A stretch of 64,000 nucleotides of DNA from JACKBK01 sp963707275. Lineage in GTDB: Bacteria > Chloroflexota > Anaerolineae > JAAEKA01. Location of the stretch: positions 124,001-188,000 of the forward strand of contig CAVPPH010000003.1 in the NCBI GenBank assembly GCA_963707275.1. Direction: 5' to 3'. How positions within the stretch are numbered: the stretch's first letter is position 1; every line of letters begins with the position of its first letter. The translations under genes were made by a program, and so were the position numbers. This document shows positions 49,753 through 58,093 of this stretch, in pieces. Below the pieces are notes generated by a model. That model was given only the letters and a program-made list of their open reading frames with translations, was not told the origin of the DNA and searched no databases.

Positions 49753-50942
49753 TCACCGTTTCGCAACTGGTCGGCCACGTCAAGAACCTGCTGGAGGTTG
49801 ACCCCGGCCTCGCCAACGTCTGGGTTGAGGGCGAGGTCAGCAACTTCAAGCAAGCCGCGTCAGGGCACTGCTATTTCACGCTCAAGGACTCGCGCGCCGT
49901 CATGCCGTGCGTGATGTGGCGCAATGACGCCCTGCGGCTGCGACGGCTGCCGGTCGATGGCGAGCAGGTGGCGATCCGCGGCTATGTCTCTCTCTACGAG
50001 CCGCAGGGCAAGCTCCAGTTCTACGCCGACCGGCTGGACCTGGCCGGGTTGGGCCAACTCTACCAGGAGTTGGAAGCGCTCAAAACGAAGCTGGCAGCGG
50101 AGGGCCTGTTCGACGACGCGCGGAAGCGCCCGCTGCCAAACTGGCCGCGGCGGATCGGCGTCGTCACCTCGTCCAAAGCAGCCGCGCTGCGCGACATCCT
50201 GCGCACGCTGGCGGTTCGCTATCCGCTGGTAGATGTCCTGCTGGCGCCGGCAGCCGTGCAGGGCGTTGAGGCTCCGGGCCAGATCGCGGCCGCCATCGAC
50301 CTGCTCAACGTCTGGAACCTCGGCGTGGAGCCGATCGACGTGCTGATCGTCGCGCGCGGCGGCGGATCTATCGAGGAGCTGTGGGCGTTTAACGACGAAC
50401 GCGTCGTGCGCGCCGTTGCCGCCAGCGCGGTGCCGGTCATCAGCGGCGTCGGCCACGAGACCGATTTCACGCTGGCCGACCTGGCCGCTGACGTGCGTGC
50501 GCCGACCCCGACCGGCGCGGCTGCGCTGGCTGTGCCAGACCAGCAGGAGCTGGCCGGACAATTACCGGCGCTGTTCAACCGGCTGGAAGGCGCGACCGCA
50601 GGGTACATCGAGCGCGAGCGGCGCCAGATGGCACAGACGCGCCGCCTGCTGGAGCGGCTGTCACCGGCGATGCAGTTGGCCACACGCCGCCAGCAGGTCG
50701 ATGACCTGAACCGCCGCATGACGCGCACAACGGCGCACCGGCTGGCTGTGCGGCGCGCCGAGCTCGACGGGCTGCGGGCGCGGCTGGCCAGCCTGGACCC
50801 CAACGCGGTGCTGGCGCGCGGCTATGCCATCCTGCAAGAGCCGGCCACCGGCATGGTTATCACATCTGTCGCCCAGGCGACGCCCGGCGCACTGATCCGG
50901 GCGCGGGTCGCCGACGGTGAATTCGACGCAACAGTGAGTTGA
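49749..50942 (+). CDS. xseA: Exodeoxyribonuclease VII large subunit
   Basis: The 397-residue catalytic subunit digests single-stranded DNA from both ends. An N-terminal OB fold (WVEGEVSNFKQAASGHCYFT then LKDSRAVMPCVMWR) is followed by the core with PLPNWPRRIGVVTSSKAAAL, IDVLIVARGGGSIEELWAFN and ISGVGHETDFTLADLAADVR, and then the coiled-coil arms (ERERRQMAQTRRLLERLSP). It starts within the ATGA overlap with the lipid kinase and ends one base before xseB, so the unit is co-transcribed and probably translationally coupled. Confidence 0.96.
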   Translation: MITVSQLVGHVKNLLEVDPGLANVWVEGEVSNFKQAASGHCYFTLKDSRAVMPCVMWRNDALRLRRLPVDGEQVAIRGYVSLYEPQGKLQFYADRLDLAGLGQLYQELEALKTKLAAEGLFDDARKRPLPNWPRRIGVVTSSKAAALRDILRTLAVRYPLVDVLLAPAAVQGVEAPGQIAAAIDLLNVWNLGVEPIDVLIVARGGGSIEELWAFNDERVVRAVAASAVPVISGVGHETDFTLADLAADVRAPTPTGAAALAVPDQQELAGQLPALFNRLEGATAGYIERERRQMAQTRRLLERLSPAMQLATRRQQVDDLNRRMTRTTAHRLAVRRAELDGLRARLASLDPNAVLARGYAILQEPATGMVITSVAQATPGALIRARVADGEFDATVS

Positions 50943-50943
50943 C

Positions 50944-51198
50944 ATGACAGAAACATTGCAAGACCTGAGCTTTGAGGAAGCCTTCGAGCAGTTGCACGAG
51001 ACGGTGCAGGCGCTGGAGGCGGGCGACCTGACGCTGGCCCAGTCGCTGGCGCTGTTTGAGCGCGGCGTGCGGCTGACCAATCTGTGCGACAGCCTGCTGG
51101 ACAACGCCGAACTGCACGTCCGTCAAGTCGTTGCCGACGGCGCGGGCGGCTTTGAGGCGGCTCCTTTTGCCGCCTGGCAGCCGGAGGAGGAACTATGA
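50944..51198 (+). CDS. xseB: Exodeoxyribonuclease VII small subunit
   Basis: The 84-residue helical subunit wraps the arms of XseA. LSFEEAFEQLHETVQALEAG and DLTLAQSLALFERGVRLTNL are the family signature. The C-terminal tail is Glu-rich. It begins one base after the xseA stop and overlaps the next gene by ATGA. Confidence 0.95.
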   Translation: MTETLQDLSFEEAFEQLHETVQALEAGDLTLAQSLALFERGVRLTNLCDSLLDNAELHVRQVVADGAGGFEAAPFAAWQPEEEL

Positions 51199-51693
51199 CC
51201 GTTGAGCACCATCAACGCCTGGACCGGATGGAGATACTGAACACCCGGCAAGGTGTGGCTGCGGGCCTGCTGGGCACGCTGGCGCTGGCTGCGGTTGTGA
51301 TGCTCGGCAGCAGCGCGACGCACAACGGCCTCTGGACGCCGGTCAACGCAGCCGGAGCGTTCTTTAGCGGCGCAGATGTCATTCCGGGGGTCTTTTCCGG
51401 TGGATTGAGTATCGCCGGTTTCGTAGTGATGCTGACCCTGGGCGGGCTACTGGGCGCGCTCGTATGCTACCGCGCAGGAACCTGTCGACTCGCCGTCGGT
51501 GATGATCATCGCCGTCTACTACGGCTTCTTCATCTGGTTCATCGCCACCTTCGTGGTGATGCTGTTTCTCAACCCGGTGGTGCAGCAGGTCTGGCGGCAA
51601 TGGTTCATCTTCGTCGGGCACCTGGCCTACGGCGCAGTGTTGGGCGTCGCGGCGGTGTTGCGCAACCCGTGGGGCAAGGCACGAGAATGGTAG
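51195..51693 (+). CDS. Hypothetical four-helix membrane protein, one frameshift
   Basis: The repaired protein of about 165 residues has four hydrophobic segments: AGLLGTLALAAVVML, GLSIAGFVVMLTLGGLLGAL, IIAVYYGFFIWFIATFVVML and FIFVGHLAYGAVLGVAAVL. The break near 51475 is one extra base, after LVCYRA. It overlaps the end of xseB, so it belongs to the exonuclease operon. No family is recognised; the last helix region, HLAYGAVLG, recalls small envelope proteins. The function is unknown. Confidence 0.6.
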
Positions 51694-51730
51694 AAGCTGC
51701 CCGGATCAGCTTTCGGGCAAAGGTAAGAAA

Positions 51731-51750
51731 AACTTCACCATAACTTCACC
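51731..51750 (+). promoter_or_regulatory. Two 11-nt-spaced direct repeats upstream of a -35 box
   Basis: AACTTCACC at 51731-51739 recurs at 51742-51750, exactly 11 bases (one helical turn) apart and ending 10 bases before the -35 box. This is the geometry of PHO-type response-regulator sites (repeats such as GTTCACC or CTTAACC every 11 bases). Confidence 0.45.
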
Positions 51751-51760
51751 TTCCAGCCTA

Positions 51761-51789
51761 TTGACTCCCGATTCCTTGGATGCTATACT
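51761..51789 (+). promoter_or_regulatory. Promoter of the acidic rubredoxin-like gene
   Basis: TTGACT at 51761-51766 and TATACT at 51784-51789 are 17 bases apart. The predicted leader to ATG 51845 is about 49 bases and contains GGAGTAAGGAAC just before the start. Confidence 0.75.
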
Positions 51790-51844
51790 TCGGCACAGAC
51801 AGCAAGATCATGCTGCCAAAGCAACAATCTTAGGAGTAAGGAAC

Positions 51845-52096
51845 ATGGCAATGTCCAGGGTTGCGGAGACCCAGGTGCTGGATGGCGAGTGGGAGTGCAT
51901 GGACTGCGGGTATATCGAGGAAGGCAGTTCCAACCGCCGTCCCAAGGTGTGCCCCGAGTGCAACTCATCGGGTGAAGTCTTCGAGTTCTTCGAGTTCGAG
52001 GAAGTAGACGACCTCGACGAGGATCTCTACGATGACGACGACGATAGCTGGGACGGTGACGACGATGACAGCGACGACGACACCTGGGACGACTGA
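51845..52096 (+). CDS. Small rubredoxin-like zinc/iron protein with polyacidic tail
   Basis: The 83-residue protein contains a rubredoxin-like knuckle pair, WECMDCGYIEEGSS and KVCPECNSS, as in the C-terminal rubredoxin domain of rubrerythrins, but without a four-helix domain. The C-terminal 30 residues are almost all Asp and Glu (DDDDDSWDGDDDDSDDD). It is monocistronic, with its own promoter, 11-base direct repeats upstream and a strong terminator. Protein-protein, metal-buffering or DNA-mimic roles are possible. A second acidic-tailed cysteine protein is encoded 0.5 kb away. Confidence 0.75.
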   Translation: MAMSRVAETQVLDGEWECMDCGYIEEGSSNRRPKVCPECNSSGEVFEFFEFEEVDDLDEDLYDDDDDSWDGDDDDSDDDTWDD

Positions 52097-52181
52097 GCAG
52101 CAGCCGTTCGCACTGTCGGAAAGCGCAAGGAGCCAGCTATAGCAAGAGCTTCCCCGGGACGGAAACATTTTACAGACATCG

Positions 52182-52217
52182 AAAACGGAGCAGGCGTTGC
52201 CTTGCTCCGTTTTTTTG
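52182..52217 (+). terminator. Intrinsic terminator of the acidic rubredoxin-like gene
   Basis: AAAACGGAGCA (52182-52192) and TGCTCCGTTTT (52203-52213) pair around a ten-base loop, and a T-run extends to 52216. It is a textbook rho-independent terminator 85 bases after the stop. Confidence 0.88.
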
Positions 52218-52313
52218 CTATTCAGTTGACAGGCACTTGCTTCAACGCCTGCCCTCTCCTGCCACAGCGTTCGAAGTGACTGTTACCTCACCGGCCACTG
52301 GGTTGACGCTGAT

Positions 52314-52526
52314 TCATTTGGTTGGGCTGGGGCGCTTCAGTCGCCGTCCGAGCTTTGGTTCATCGCTGGTTGCGCTGGCCTTGAATGGGAAGTCCACCTC
52401 GGACGGTTCCAGTCCCACCACCTGCAACAAACAGTCACACCGGGCACAGAAAAACGTGCTGTTCAATTCGGCGTTCTTGGGCAAAGTCAACGAGCTCTCG
52501 CACAGAGGGCAGATGGTTTGGGGCAT
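52314..52526 (-). CDS. Small LysW-like zinc-ribbon protein
   Basis: The 70-residue protein starts ICPLCESSLTLPKNAELNST followed by FFCARCDCLLQVVGLEPSEV. Two CxxC knuckles in this spacing resemble LysW/ArgW-type carrier proteins and other small zinc ribbons. However, the C-terminus is basic (LGRRLKRPSPTK), not the EDWE tail of LysW, so it cannot carry an amino-adipate load as LysW does. It is 74 bases downstream of the DUF1540-like gene and on the same strand. The function is unknown. Confidence 0.6.
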   Translation of the reverse strand: MPQTICPLCESSLTLPKNAELNSTFFCARCDCLLQVVGLEPSEVDFPFKASATSDEPKLGRRLKRPSPTK

Positions 52527-52600
52527 TAAGAAAATCTCTCATTTGGGACGGCGACACGGACGACATCGACGGGCTGGCTGCGACAATCCTGGCCAGCCAC

Positions 52601-52858
52601 CTACCAGTCGGACCAGCTCTTGCGACCGCGCAGCACGACACCATCGTCGTCGTCATCGTCGTCGTCTTCGATCAAGTCCTCCTCTTCCTCTTCGAGCTCC
52701 GTATCCCAATCCTCCTCCAGATCGATCGCGGCCACGCTGTCATCGATGGTCGAATAGGTCAGGCAGACCCCTTCCTCATCGATATTGATTCGAGCTGCCG
52801 AACAATAGTCTTCGTCCCAGTTAACGCAATCTGCCATTCGGCACCTAATAACCGGCAT
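52601..52858 (-). CDS. DUF1540-like cysteine protein with polyacidic tail
   Basis: The 85-residue protein begins VIRCRMADCVNWDEDYCSAA followed by RINIDEEGVCLTYS. Four cysteines in this pattern match the DUF1540 metal-binding motif. The second half is an acidic block (ELEEEEEDLIEDDDDDDDD), then a short basic GRKSW end. Its start lies 14 bases after the stop of the upstream winged-helix regulator at 52873, so it is the second gene of that transcription unit. It strikingly parallels the acidic rubredoxin-like protein nearby. Confidence 0.65.
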   Translation of the reverse strand: MPVIRCRMADCVNWDEDYCSAARINIDEEGVCLTYSTIDDSVAAIDLEEDWDTELEEEEEDLIEDDDDDDDDGVVLRGRKSWSDW

Positions 52859-52872
52859 CCGTAACCTCCAGC

Positions 52873-53523
52873 TTAATCTTCAGAATCAGGGTCCACCAAT
52901 GCGTACCCTTGTCCGCGCATTGTTTGAATGTAATCCTTGAAGTCCGGGCCTAACGTCCGGCGCAACTGCATGATGTGCACCTTCAGAAAGTCGCGCCGAT
53001 CCTCGTCGTCGGCAGCTTCAGCGCCCCAGGCCACGTCGATCAACTCACGATGCGGGATCACCGTGCCGGGAGACAGCGCCAGATGGTGCAGAATACGAAA
53101 CTGGATGGGCGATAGCCGGACCCACTTTTCGCCCAACGCGACGCGCATGCGGCCGCTGTGGATTCGCATCTGACCGACCTGCGTGATCTGCTGCGCCTGC
53201 CTCTGGTTGGTCTGGCTGTGCAAATGCGCCATCAGGCCCGCCAGGCGGTTGACCTCTTCACCGCTGCGGATCCGCTCGCTGTCAGCCGTAGTCAGAAAGA
53301 CCATCGGCAGCCGCTGCGTTCTGCGGAACGCACCCGCCAACGACTCCGCGCCCGCCAGCAGACACTGGTGTTCTAACACGATGAGGTCCGGAAACTGCGC
53401 TTCCAACTGCGGGCGTATCTCACCCAGACTACACAAATACGCACCGGTTGCATTTTGTGCGGCAATCAGTTGCTTCAGCTCGCGAAAAAAACGTGGATCA
53501 GAGTGCACAACTAGCACGTGCAT
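52873..53523 (-). CDS. OmpR-type winged-helix regulator with degenerate receiver
   Basis: The 216-residue protein has a receiver-like N-terminal domain (VLVVHSDPRFFRELKQLIAA; LIVLEHQCLLAG; PMVFLTTADSERI) and a C-terminal trans_reg_C winged helix (about 118-212, VRLSPIQFRILHHLALSPGT; KVHIMQLRRTLG; YIQTMRGQGYALVDP). The phospho-acceptor Asp is replaced by Glu in VLEHQ and the conserved lysine is missing, so it is unlikely to be controlled by ordinary phosphorylation. It is the first gene of the small minus-strand operon with the DUF1540-like protein, and probably controls that operon or nearby promoters. Confidence 0.85.
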   Translation of the reverse strand: MHVLVVHSDPRFFRELKQLIAAQNATGAYLCSLGEIRPQLEAQFPDLIVLEHQCLLAGAESLAGAFRRTQRLPMVFLTTADSERIRSGEEVNRLAGLMAHLHSQTNQRQAQQITQVGQMRIHSGRMRVALGEKWVRLSPIQFRILHHLALSPGTVIPHRELIDVAWGAEAADDEDRRDFLKVHIMQLRRTLGPDFKDYIQTMRGQGYALVDPDSED

Positions 53524-53640
53524 GATTATCCCATTCAGCTATCGCTGAGCAGCGCATCTGGCAGGTCCAGACACGCCAGCATTTTATTCCATTTGATAGC
53601 ATTGTCAATATACGCCCCGGCTTTCGCAATGTCAAAATCA

Positions 53641-53669
53641 TGGCATCCGCTTCTCACCTGTGTTATAAT
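53641..53669 (+). promoter_or_regulatory. Promoter of the PA14 protein
   Basis: A weak -35 (TGGCAT, 53641-53646) and a perfect TATAAT (53664-53669) are 17 bases apart. The open frame begins at 53640, upstream of this promoter, so the true start is ATG 53715. Confidence 0.55.
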
Positions 53670-53714
53670 CCTTTCCCAGCCAGCAACCTCACAGGGTATA
53701 CGGCTGCCAAACGT

Positions 53715-55625
53715 ATGAAAACCTCCTCTGCACCTCGATCCAAACCGCGTACCAACCGAGTACGTTTGCTAGCTCTGGCAATCGCAGCCGCTGGCCTGCT
53801 GATAATAGCGGCCATCGCGGTCGTCTTTGTCGTCAGCGCCAATCGGCCCGACATTGCCGCCGCGGTCTATCTTTCGCCAGCCGCTGCCCCTGTGGATGAT
53901 GACACCACGATCAGCGTCAGCGGCCTGGGCTGGCGCGGCGGGGAACAAGTCGCAATCTGTCTTGTGACCAATTCCGGGCAAGCCTGCGAGGAAGAGACAG
54001 CCCTGCGGGTCGAGGAGACCGACGGAAACGGCACGTTCCAGGCAACGATTGACGCAGGCACATGGCTGCAACAGGGGTTTACCACGGTCGTTGTGCAGGG
54101 TCTGGACTCTGGCGGCTTCGCCGCGCGCACCTTCCGTGTGCTGGTCGCTCCCGAACAGGGCAGTTTTGCCGTGCAGTCCTCTGGTGATACGCCGCGCGAC
54201 GAGGCAACGCCCGACACTGGCGACGGCACGGTCAACTTGCCGCTGATTGTTTCAGGCGACGGCGGCTGGCGAGGCGACTACTTCGACAACCCTGACCTGG
54301 CAGGCGAGCCGGTGCTGCAACAGATCGATGACAGCCTCTCCATGAACTGGGGCAGCGACGCGCCTGACCCGAGCCTGCCTGCCGACGGCTTTTCGGCGCG
54401 CTGGACGACACGCGCGCCATTCGCAGGCCGCCGCTACGCCTTCACGGTTTCAGCCGACGGCGGCGTCCGCCTGTACGTGGATGGGCAAATCGTCATCGAC
54501 CGCTGGACGCCGCAGCCGGGACAAGTAAGCGGCAGCATTGATCTTTTGCCCGGCGACCATGACGTGGTGGTCGAGTACTTCAACGCCAGCGGGCCGGCCT
54601 TCATCAGCGCCGGCTGGGCGGAGAGCAACGAGTTCCCCGATTGGCGCGGCGAGTACTTCGCGACCACCGATCTGACCGGCGCGCCGGAGCTGATCCGCAA
54701 CGACCCGGCTGTCAACTTCACATGGGGCCGCAGCGGACCGGCGCCCAATCTGCTGGCGGCAGACAGCTTTTCTGCCCGTTGGACCCGGTCGCTGGAATTC
54801 GTCGATGGGCTGTATCGCTGGTCAATGAATGCCGACGACGGAGCGCGTCTGCTGGTCGACGGGGAGGTGGTTCTCGACGCCTGGCAAGGGCCTGGCGGCC
54901 AGGAAGTCACGGCTGAAACAGAGTTGGCTGCTGGCCGGCACCTGCTGGTGGTCGAGTTGCGCAACAGCGATGGAGAGGGCGCAATATCCGCCAGTTGGAC
55001 TCTGCTGATCGTTCAGGAACCGACGCCGGATACAACGCCCGGCCCGACCACTGATCTGCCAACTGCCACCCCGGAACAGCCGACGGCAGAAACAACCGAC
55101 CAGCCAACAGCGACGCCGACCGAAACGCCGACCGTTGTGCCAGGCTCGACGGCTACGCCAACCGCGACCAACGACCCCAACGCCACCGTGACGCCGACAC
55201 CGACCGGCGACACCGCCACGCCGACGCCAACTGGCGGAACCGCCACGACCACCGCCACCACCGGCGCGGGCGCAGGCACCGCGACGCCAACGCCCACGCA
55301 TACGCCCGAAGCCCTGGTTCATCTGGTCGATGTCAATCCGTCGATTGCCGTTCCTGGCATGGAAGTCACTGTGACATCGGGCAACTGGACGCCCGGCATC
55401 CGCGTCACCGTTGCCCTGGTCGAGCCGGGAGAGCCGTTCGCCCAGGCAGTCGAGGTGTCCGGCACAGCGACCACTACCCCCAGCAACCCCGCTCAAGGTT
55501 TCGCCATTCAGTTCATCTTTCCCAACGACTCGCGTTGGCAGCTTGGCAATGATGTCTGGGTCATCGTTCACAATGCGAACTGGACTGAATGGGGCCGGGG
55601 GGTAGTCGAGTTGCGCGAGGAATAG
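53715..55625 (+). CDS. Membrane-anchored protein with two PA14 domains and Thr-Pro linker
   Basis: The 636-residue protein has an N-terminal transmembrane anchor (about 21-42), a beta-sandwich domain, and then two PA14 domains. The first (about 205-310) has GWRGDYFDNPDLAGEP, FSARWTTRAPFAG and GVRLYVDGQIVIDRW; the second (about 315-440) has WRGEYFATTDLTGAPELI, FSARWTRSLEFVDGLYRWSM and GARLLVDGEVVLDAW. PA14 modules bind carbohydrates. A long TPTPT-type linker (about 460-535) leads to a C-terminal beta-domain with NPSIAVPGMEVTVTSGNWTP. It probably is a surface adhesin or glycan sensor. The repeated Thr-Pro tract is typical of secreted Chloroflexota proteins. Confidence 0.88.
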   Translation: MKTSSAPRSKPRTNRVRLLALAIAAAGLLIIAAIAVVFVVSANRPDIAAAVYLSPAAAPVDDDTTISVSGLGWRGGEQVAICLVTNSGQACEEETALRVEETDGNGTFQATIDAGTWLQQGFTTVVVQGLDSGGFAARTFRVLVAPEQGSFAVQSSGDTPRDEATPDTGDGTVNLPLIVSGDGGWRGDYFDNPDLAGEPVLQQIDDSLSMNWGSDAPDPSLPADGFSARWTTRAPFAGRRYAFTVSADGGVRLYVDGQIVIDRWTPQPGQVSGSIDLLPGDHDVVVEYFNASGPAFISAGWAESNEFPDWRGEYFATTDLTGAPELIRNDPAVNFTWGRSGPAPNLLAADSFSARWTRSLEFVDGLYRWSMNADDGARLLVDGEVVLDAWQGPGGQEVTAETELAAGRHLLVVELRNSDGEGAISASWTLLIVQEPTPDTTPGPTTDLPTATPEQPTAETTDQPTATPTETPTVVPGSTATPTATNDPNATVTPTPTGDTATPTPTGGTATTTATTGAGAGTATPTPTHTPEALVHLVDVNPSIAVPGMEVTVTSGNWTPGIRVTVALVEPGEPFAQAVEVSGTATTTPSNPAQGFAIQFIFPNDSRWQLGNDVWVIVHNANWTEWGRGVVELREE

Positions 55626-55773
55626 CTGGCGTGGCGCGCCTAGCCTGTGGAGTTGCGAACTTTTGCTGCACGCAGGCCGTGAAACTGCAACGTGCGCGCA
55701 ACTAATGACGGGTGACTGGCGTCATGGTTGATGGACGGCAACCCGTAGGTGACAGTTGCCGCTCCAGACTGAT

Positions 55774-55829
55774 CTGGCTCGGTCGTGCCCTTCGGAGCAA
55801 ACTCGGGGTGCTTCGCAAAGACCGGCCAA
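55774..55829. repeat. MITE-like repeat, degenerate copy C
   Basis: CTGGCTCGGTC, GCCCTTCGGAG, GGGTGCTTCGC and AAGACCGGCCAA occur in this order. The last three blocks appear in the same order in the reverse complement of copy B (63759-63868), and the core matches copy A. The terminal CGCGTCTA repeats are not recognisable. It lies 70 bases before the cyclase-YbbR gene. Confidence 0.5.
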
Positions 55830-55900
55830 AGAGCGGCCTTGTTTCTTGACAGTCACCAAGCAGTTCCTTTCGCGCCAGCTATCTTTGGTCTTGTTGTCAT

Positions 55901-58062
55901 ATGCTCGATTTTCTCCCGCTGGACCGGTTGCCAGAAAACCTGGCGTATCTGGTTTACAGCCTGCGACAGATTGAAACTGTTTTCGACCTGCTGCTTGTCT
56001 CGTTGACGTACTTCGGCATCCTGATCGTCGTACGTCGTTCGCAGGCAGCGGTGTTGTTGCGCGGCATCCTGGTGCTGGCATTGTTCGCGGTCGGCGTATC
56101 GGCGCTGCTGCGGCTGCCAACCTTCACCTGGGTGCTGCGGGTCGCGCTCGATTCTGGGCCTGATTGCCACGCCGCTGATTTTCCAGCCGGAGTTGCGGCG
56201 CGGGCTGGAGCGATTGGGCCGCAGCCTGGGATTCCTGCAGATCCGGCCTACGGAGTTGGTGCATCGCGTCGTGCCGGTACTGCTGCGTGTCACCAGCAAC
56301 CTCAGCCAGCGGCGCGTCGGCGGGCTGATCGTCCTGGAAGGAACGACCGAACTGAACGATGTCATCGGCACCGGCGTCCCGCTGCACGCTGAGTTGTCAG
56401 CCGATCTGCTGGAGACGATCTTTCAGGACAAGACGCCGTTGCACGACGGCGCGGTTGTCGTCCGCGAGGATCGGATTGCCGCAGCCGCCTGCGTGCTGCC
56501 GTTGAGCGAGCAATCGCTGCCCGACGGCATGCACCAGGGAACCCGCCATCGCGCCGCGCTCGGCATCAGCGAGAAGTCCAATTGCCTGGCGGTCGTCGTT
56601 TCTGAGGAAACCGGCGCCATCTCCGTGGCCGAGAACGGGCTGCTGCATCGCAATCTGGACTCCACCGAACTGCGCGAGTACCTGTATCGGTTCTACGATC
56701 CATTGCAGGCCAGCTCCGGCGGCCTGAAGAGCATCATCACTATCAAGCGGCGTAACCGCCCGCCTGAACGGGCCAAACGAGCGCCGCGCGCCGTTATGGT
56801 CGATTCGTTCGGTATGGCCGCGACCTTCCTGACAGCGTGTCTGCTGGCTGTGGCGACCTGGTTGATCGTCGTCAATCAGGTCAACCCACCAAAAATGTCG
56901 TCGATCAGCACGATCCCGCTACGCTTGACCAACCAGTCCAAGGATCTGCTGGTTGTCAGCGAGATACCGCAGACGGTGACTGCGATGATCCAGGCGCCTC
57001 AGGATGTGGTCGATGCGCTCACGCCGCAGAGCTTCCGCGCTACCGCAGACCTGGCCAGCCTGGGGCCTGACGTACACCGTGTTCCGGTATCGATCAGTTC
57101 CAGCGACGAGCGGGTACGTGTCATCTCAATGGATCCCGAGCGCGCTGGATGTGGAATTACAGCCTAGAGCCAGCGAGACCCTGACTGTCGCCGTTTCGAT
57201 TGCAGACCGCGAGACGCTGCCGTTCTCATACGAGATCGCAGGCGACGCGGTGGCCTCGCCTGCACAACTCGTTGTGACCGGTCCGAGCGAGGTTGTGAAT
57301 CAGATAGCCCGCGCTGAAGCCACGGTGCAACTGCGCGGCGCGCGCAGCACCGTGAGCGAGAATCGTCCCGTCGTCCTCAAAGACGCCGCCGGCAACGCCC
57401 TGGCGGGCCTCACCACCGACCCGGAAACGGTGCAGGTCACGGTGCCGATCAACCAGCGGTTCAACACACGCGACGCGGCCGTCCACGTCGTCATCACCGG
57501 CACCGTAGCACCGGGCTACTGGATCAGCAACATCAACGTCGTGCCCAACACCGTGACCCTCCTGGGGCCGCCGTCCACCCTCGACGATATCGGCAGCTTC
57601 GTGGACACGATTCCTGTGGACGTCAGCGGCGTCGCGGGTGAGATCGTGCGCCGCGTGCCGCTGGCTCCGCCCGCCGGCGTGACGCCGCTGAACGAGAGCG
57701 GCGTCACCGAGGGCAGCGTCGAAGTGACAATCTCCGTGGTGCCGCAGCAAGGCAATCTGCGCCTGACTGTGCCGGTAGAGGTCACGGGAATGCGAGAGGG
57801 CGACACGGTCGGTAGAAGCCCCTCGTCGGTTGATGTCCTGCTGGCCGGCCCGCTTCCGATACTCAACCAGATCAACGCCGACAATAAGCTGGTGCGCGTT
57901 GTGGTAGATGTCACTGAGCTCGGCCCCGGCGCGCACACAGTGACGCCCACGCTGATCTTCCCCGAAGGACTGCGTACAACAGTGGTGCCCAACGCGATCC
58001 AGATTCGCATCGAGCGCCCGACGCCGACCCCTGAGCCGGTCGATCTACCCAATACAGGCTGA
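55901..58062 (+). CDS. cdaA: Diadenylate cyclase CdaA fused to YbbR (CdaR) domains, two frameshifts
   Basis: The repaired protein of about 719 residues makes cyclic di-AMP from ATP at the membrane. Three N-terminal helices (FDLLLVSLTYFGILIVVRRS) precede the DAC domain, which keeps DGA in TPLHDGAVVV and RHR in GTRHRAALGISEKSNC. The same frame continues without interruption into a further transmembrane helix (FLTACLLAVATWLIVVNQVN) and extracytoplasmic YbbR repeats (VPLHAEL is in DAC; YbbR strands such as IPLRLTNQSKDLLVVSEIPQ and VEVTGMREGDTVG follow). In most bacteria CdaA and its regulator YbbR are separate genes. Breaks near 56150 and 57145 are one extra base each; the fusion point lies between them in intact frame. 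Confidence 0.88.
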
Positions 58063-58093
58063 CGTTCGACCCGGTCGACGTCGCTGGCTTGCC

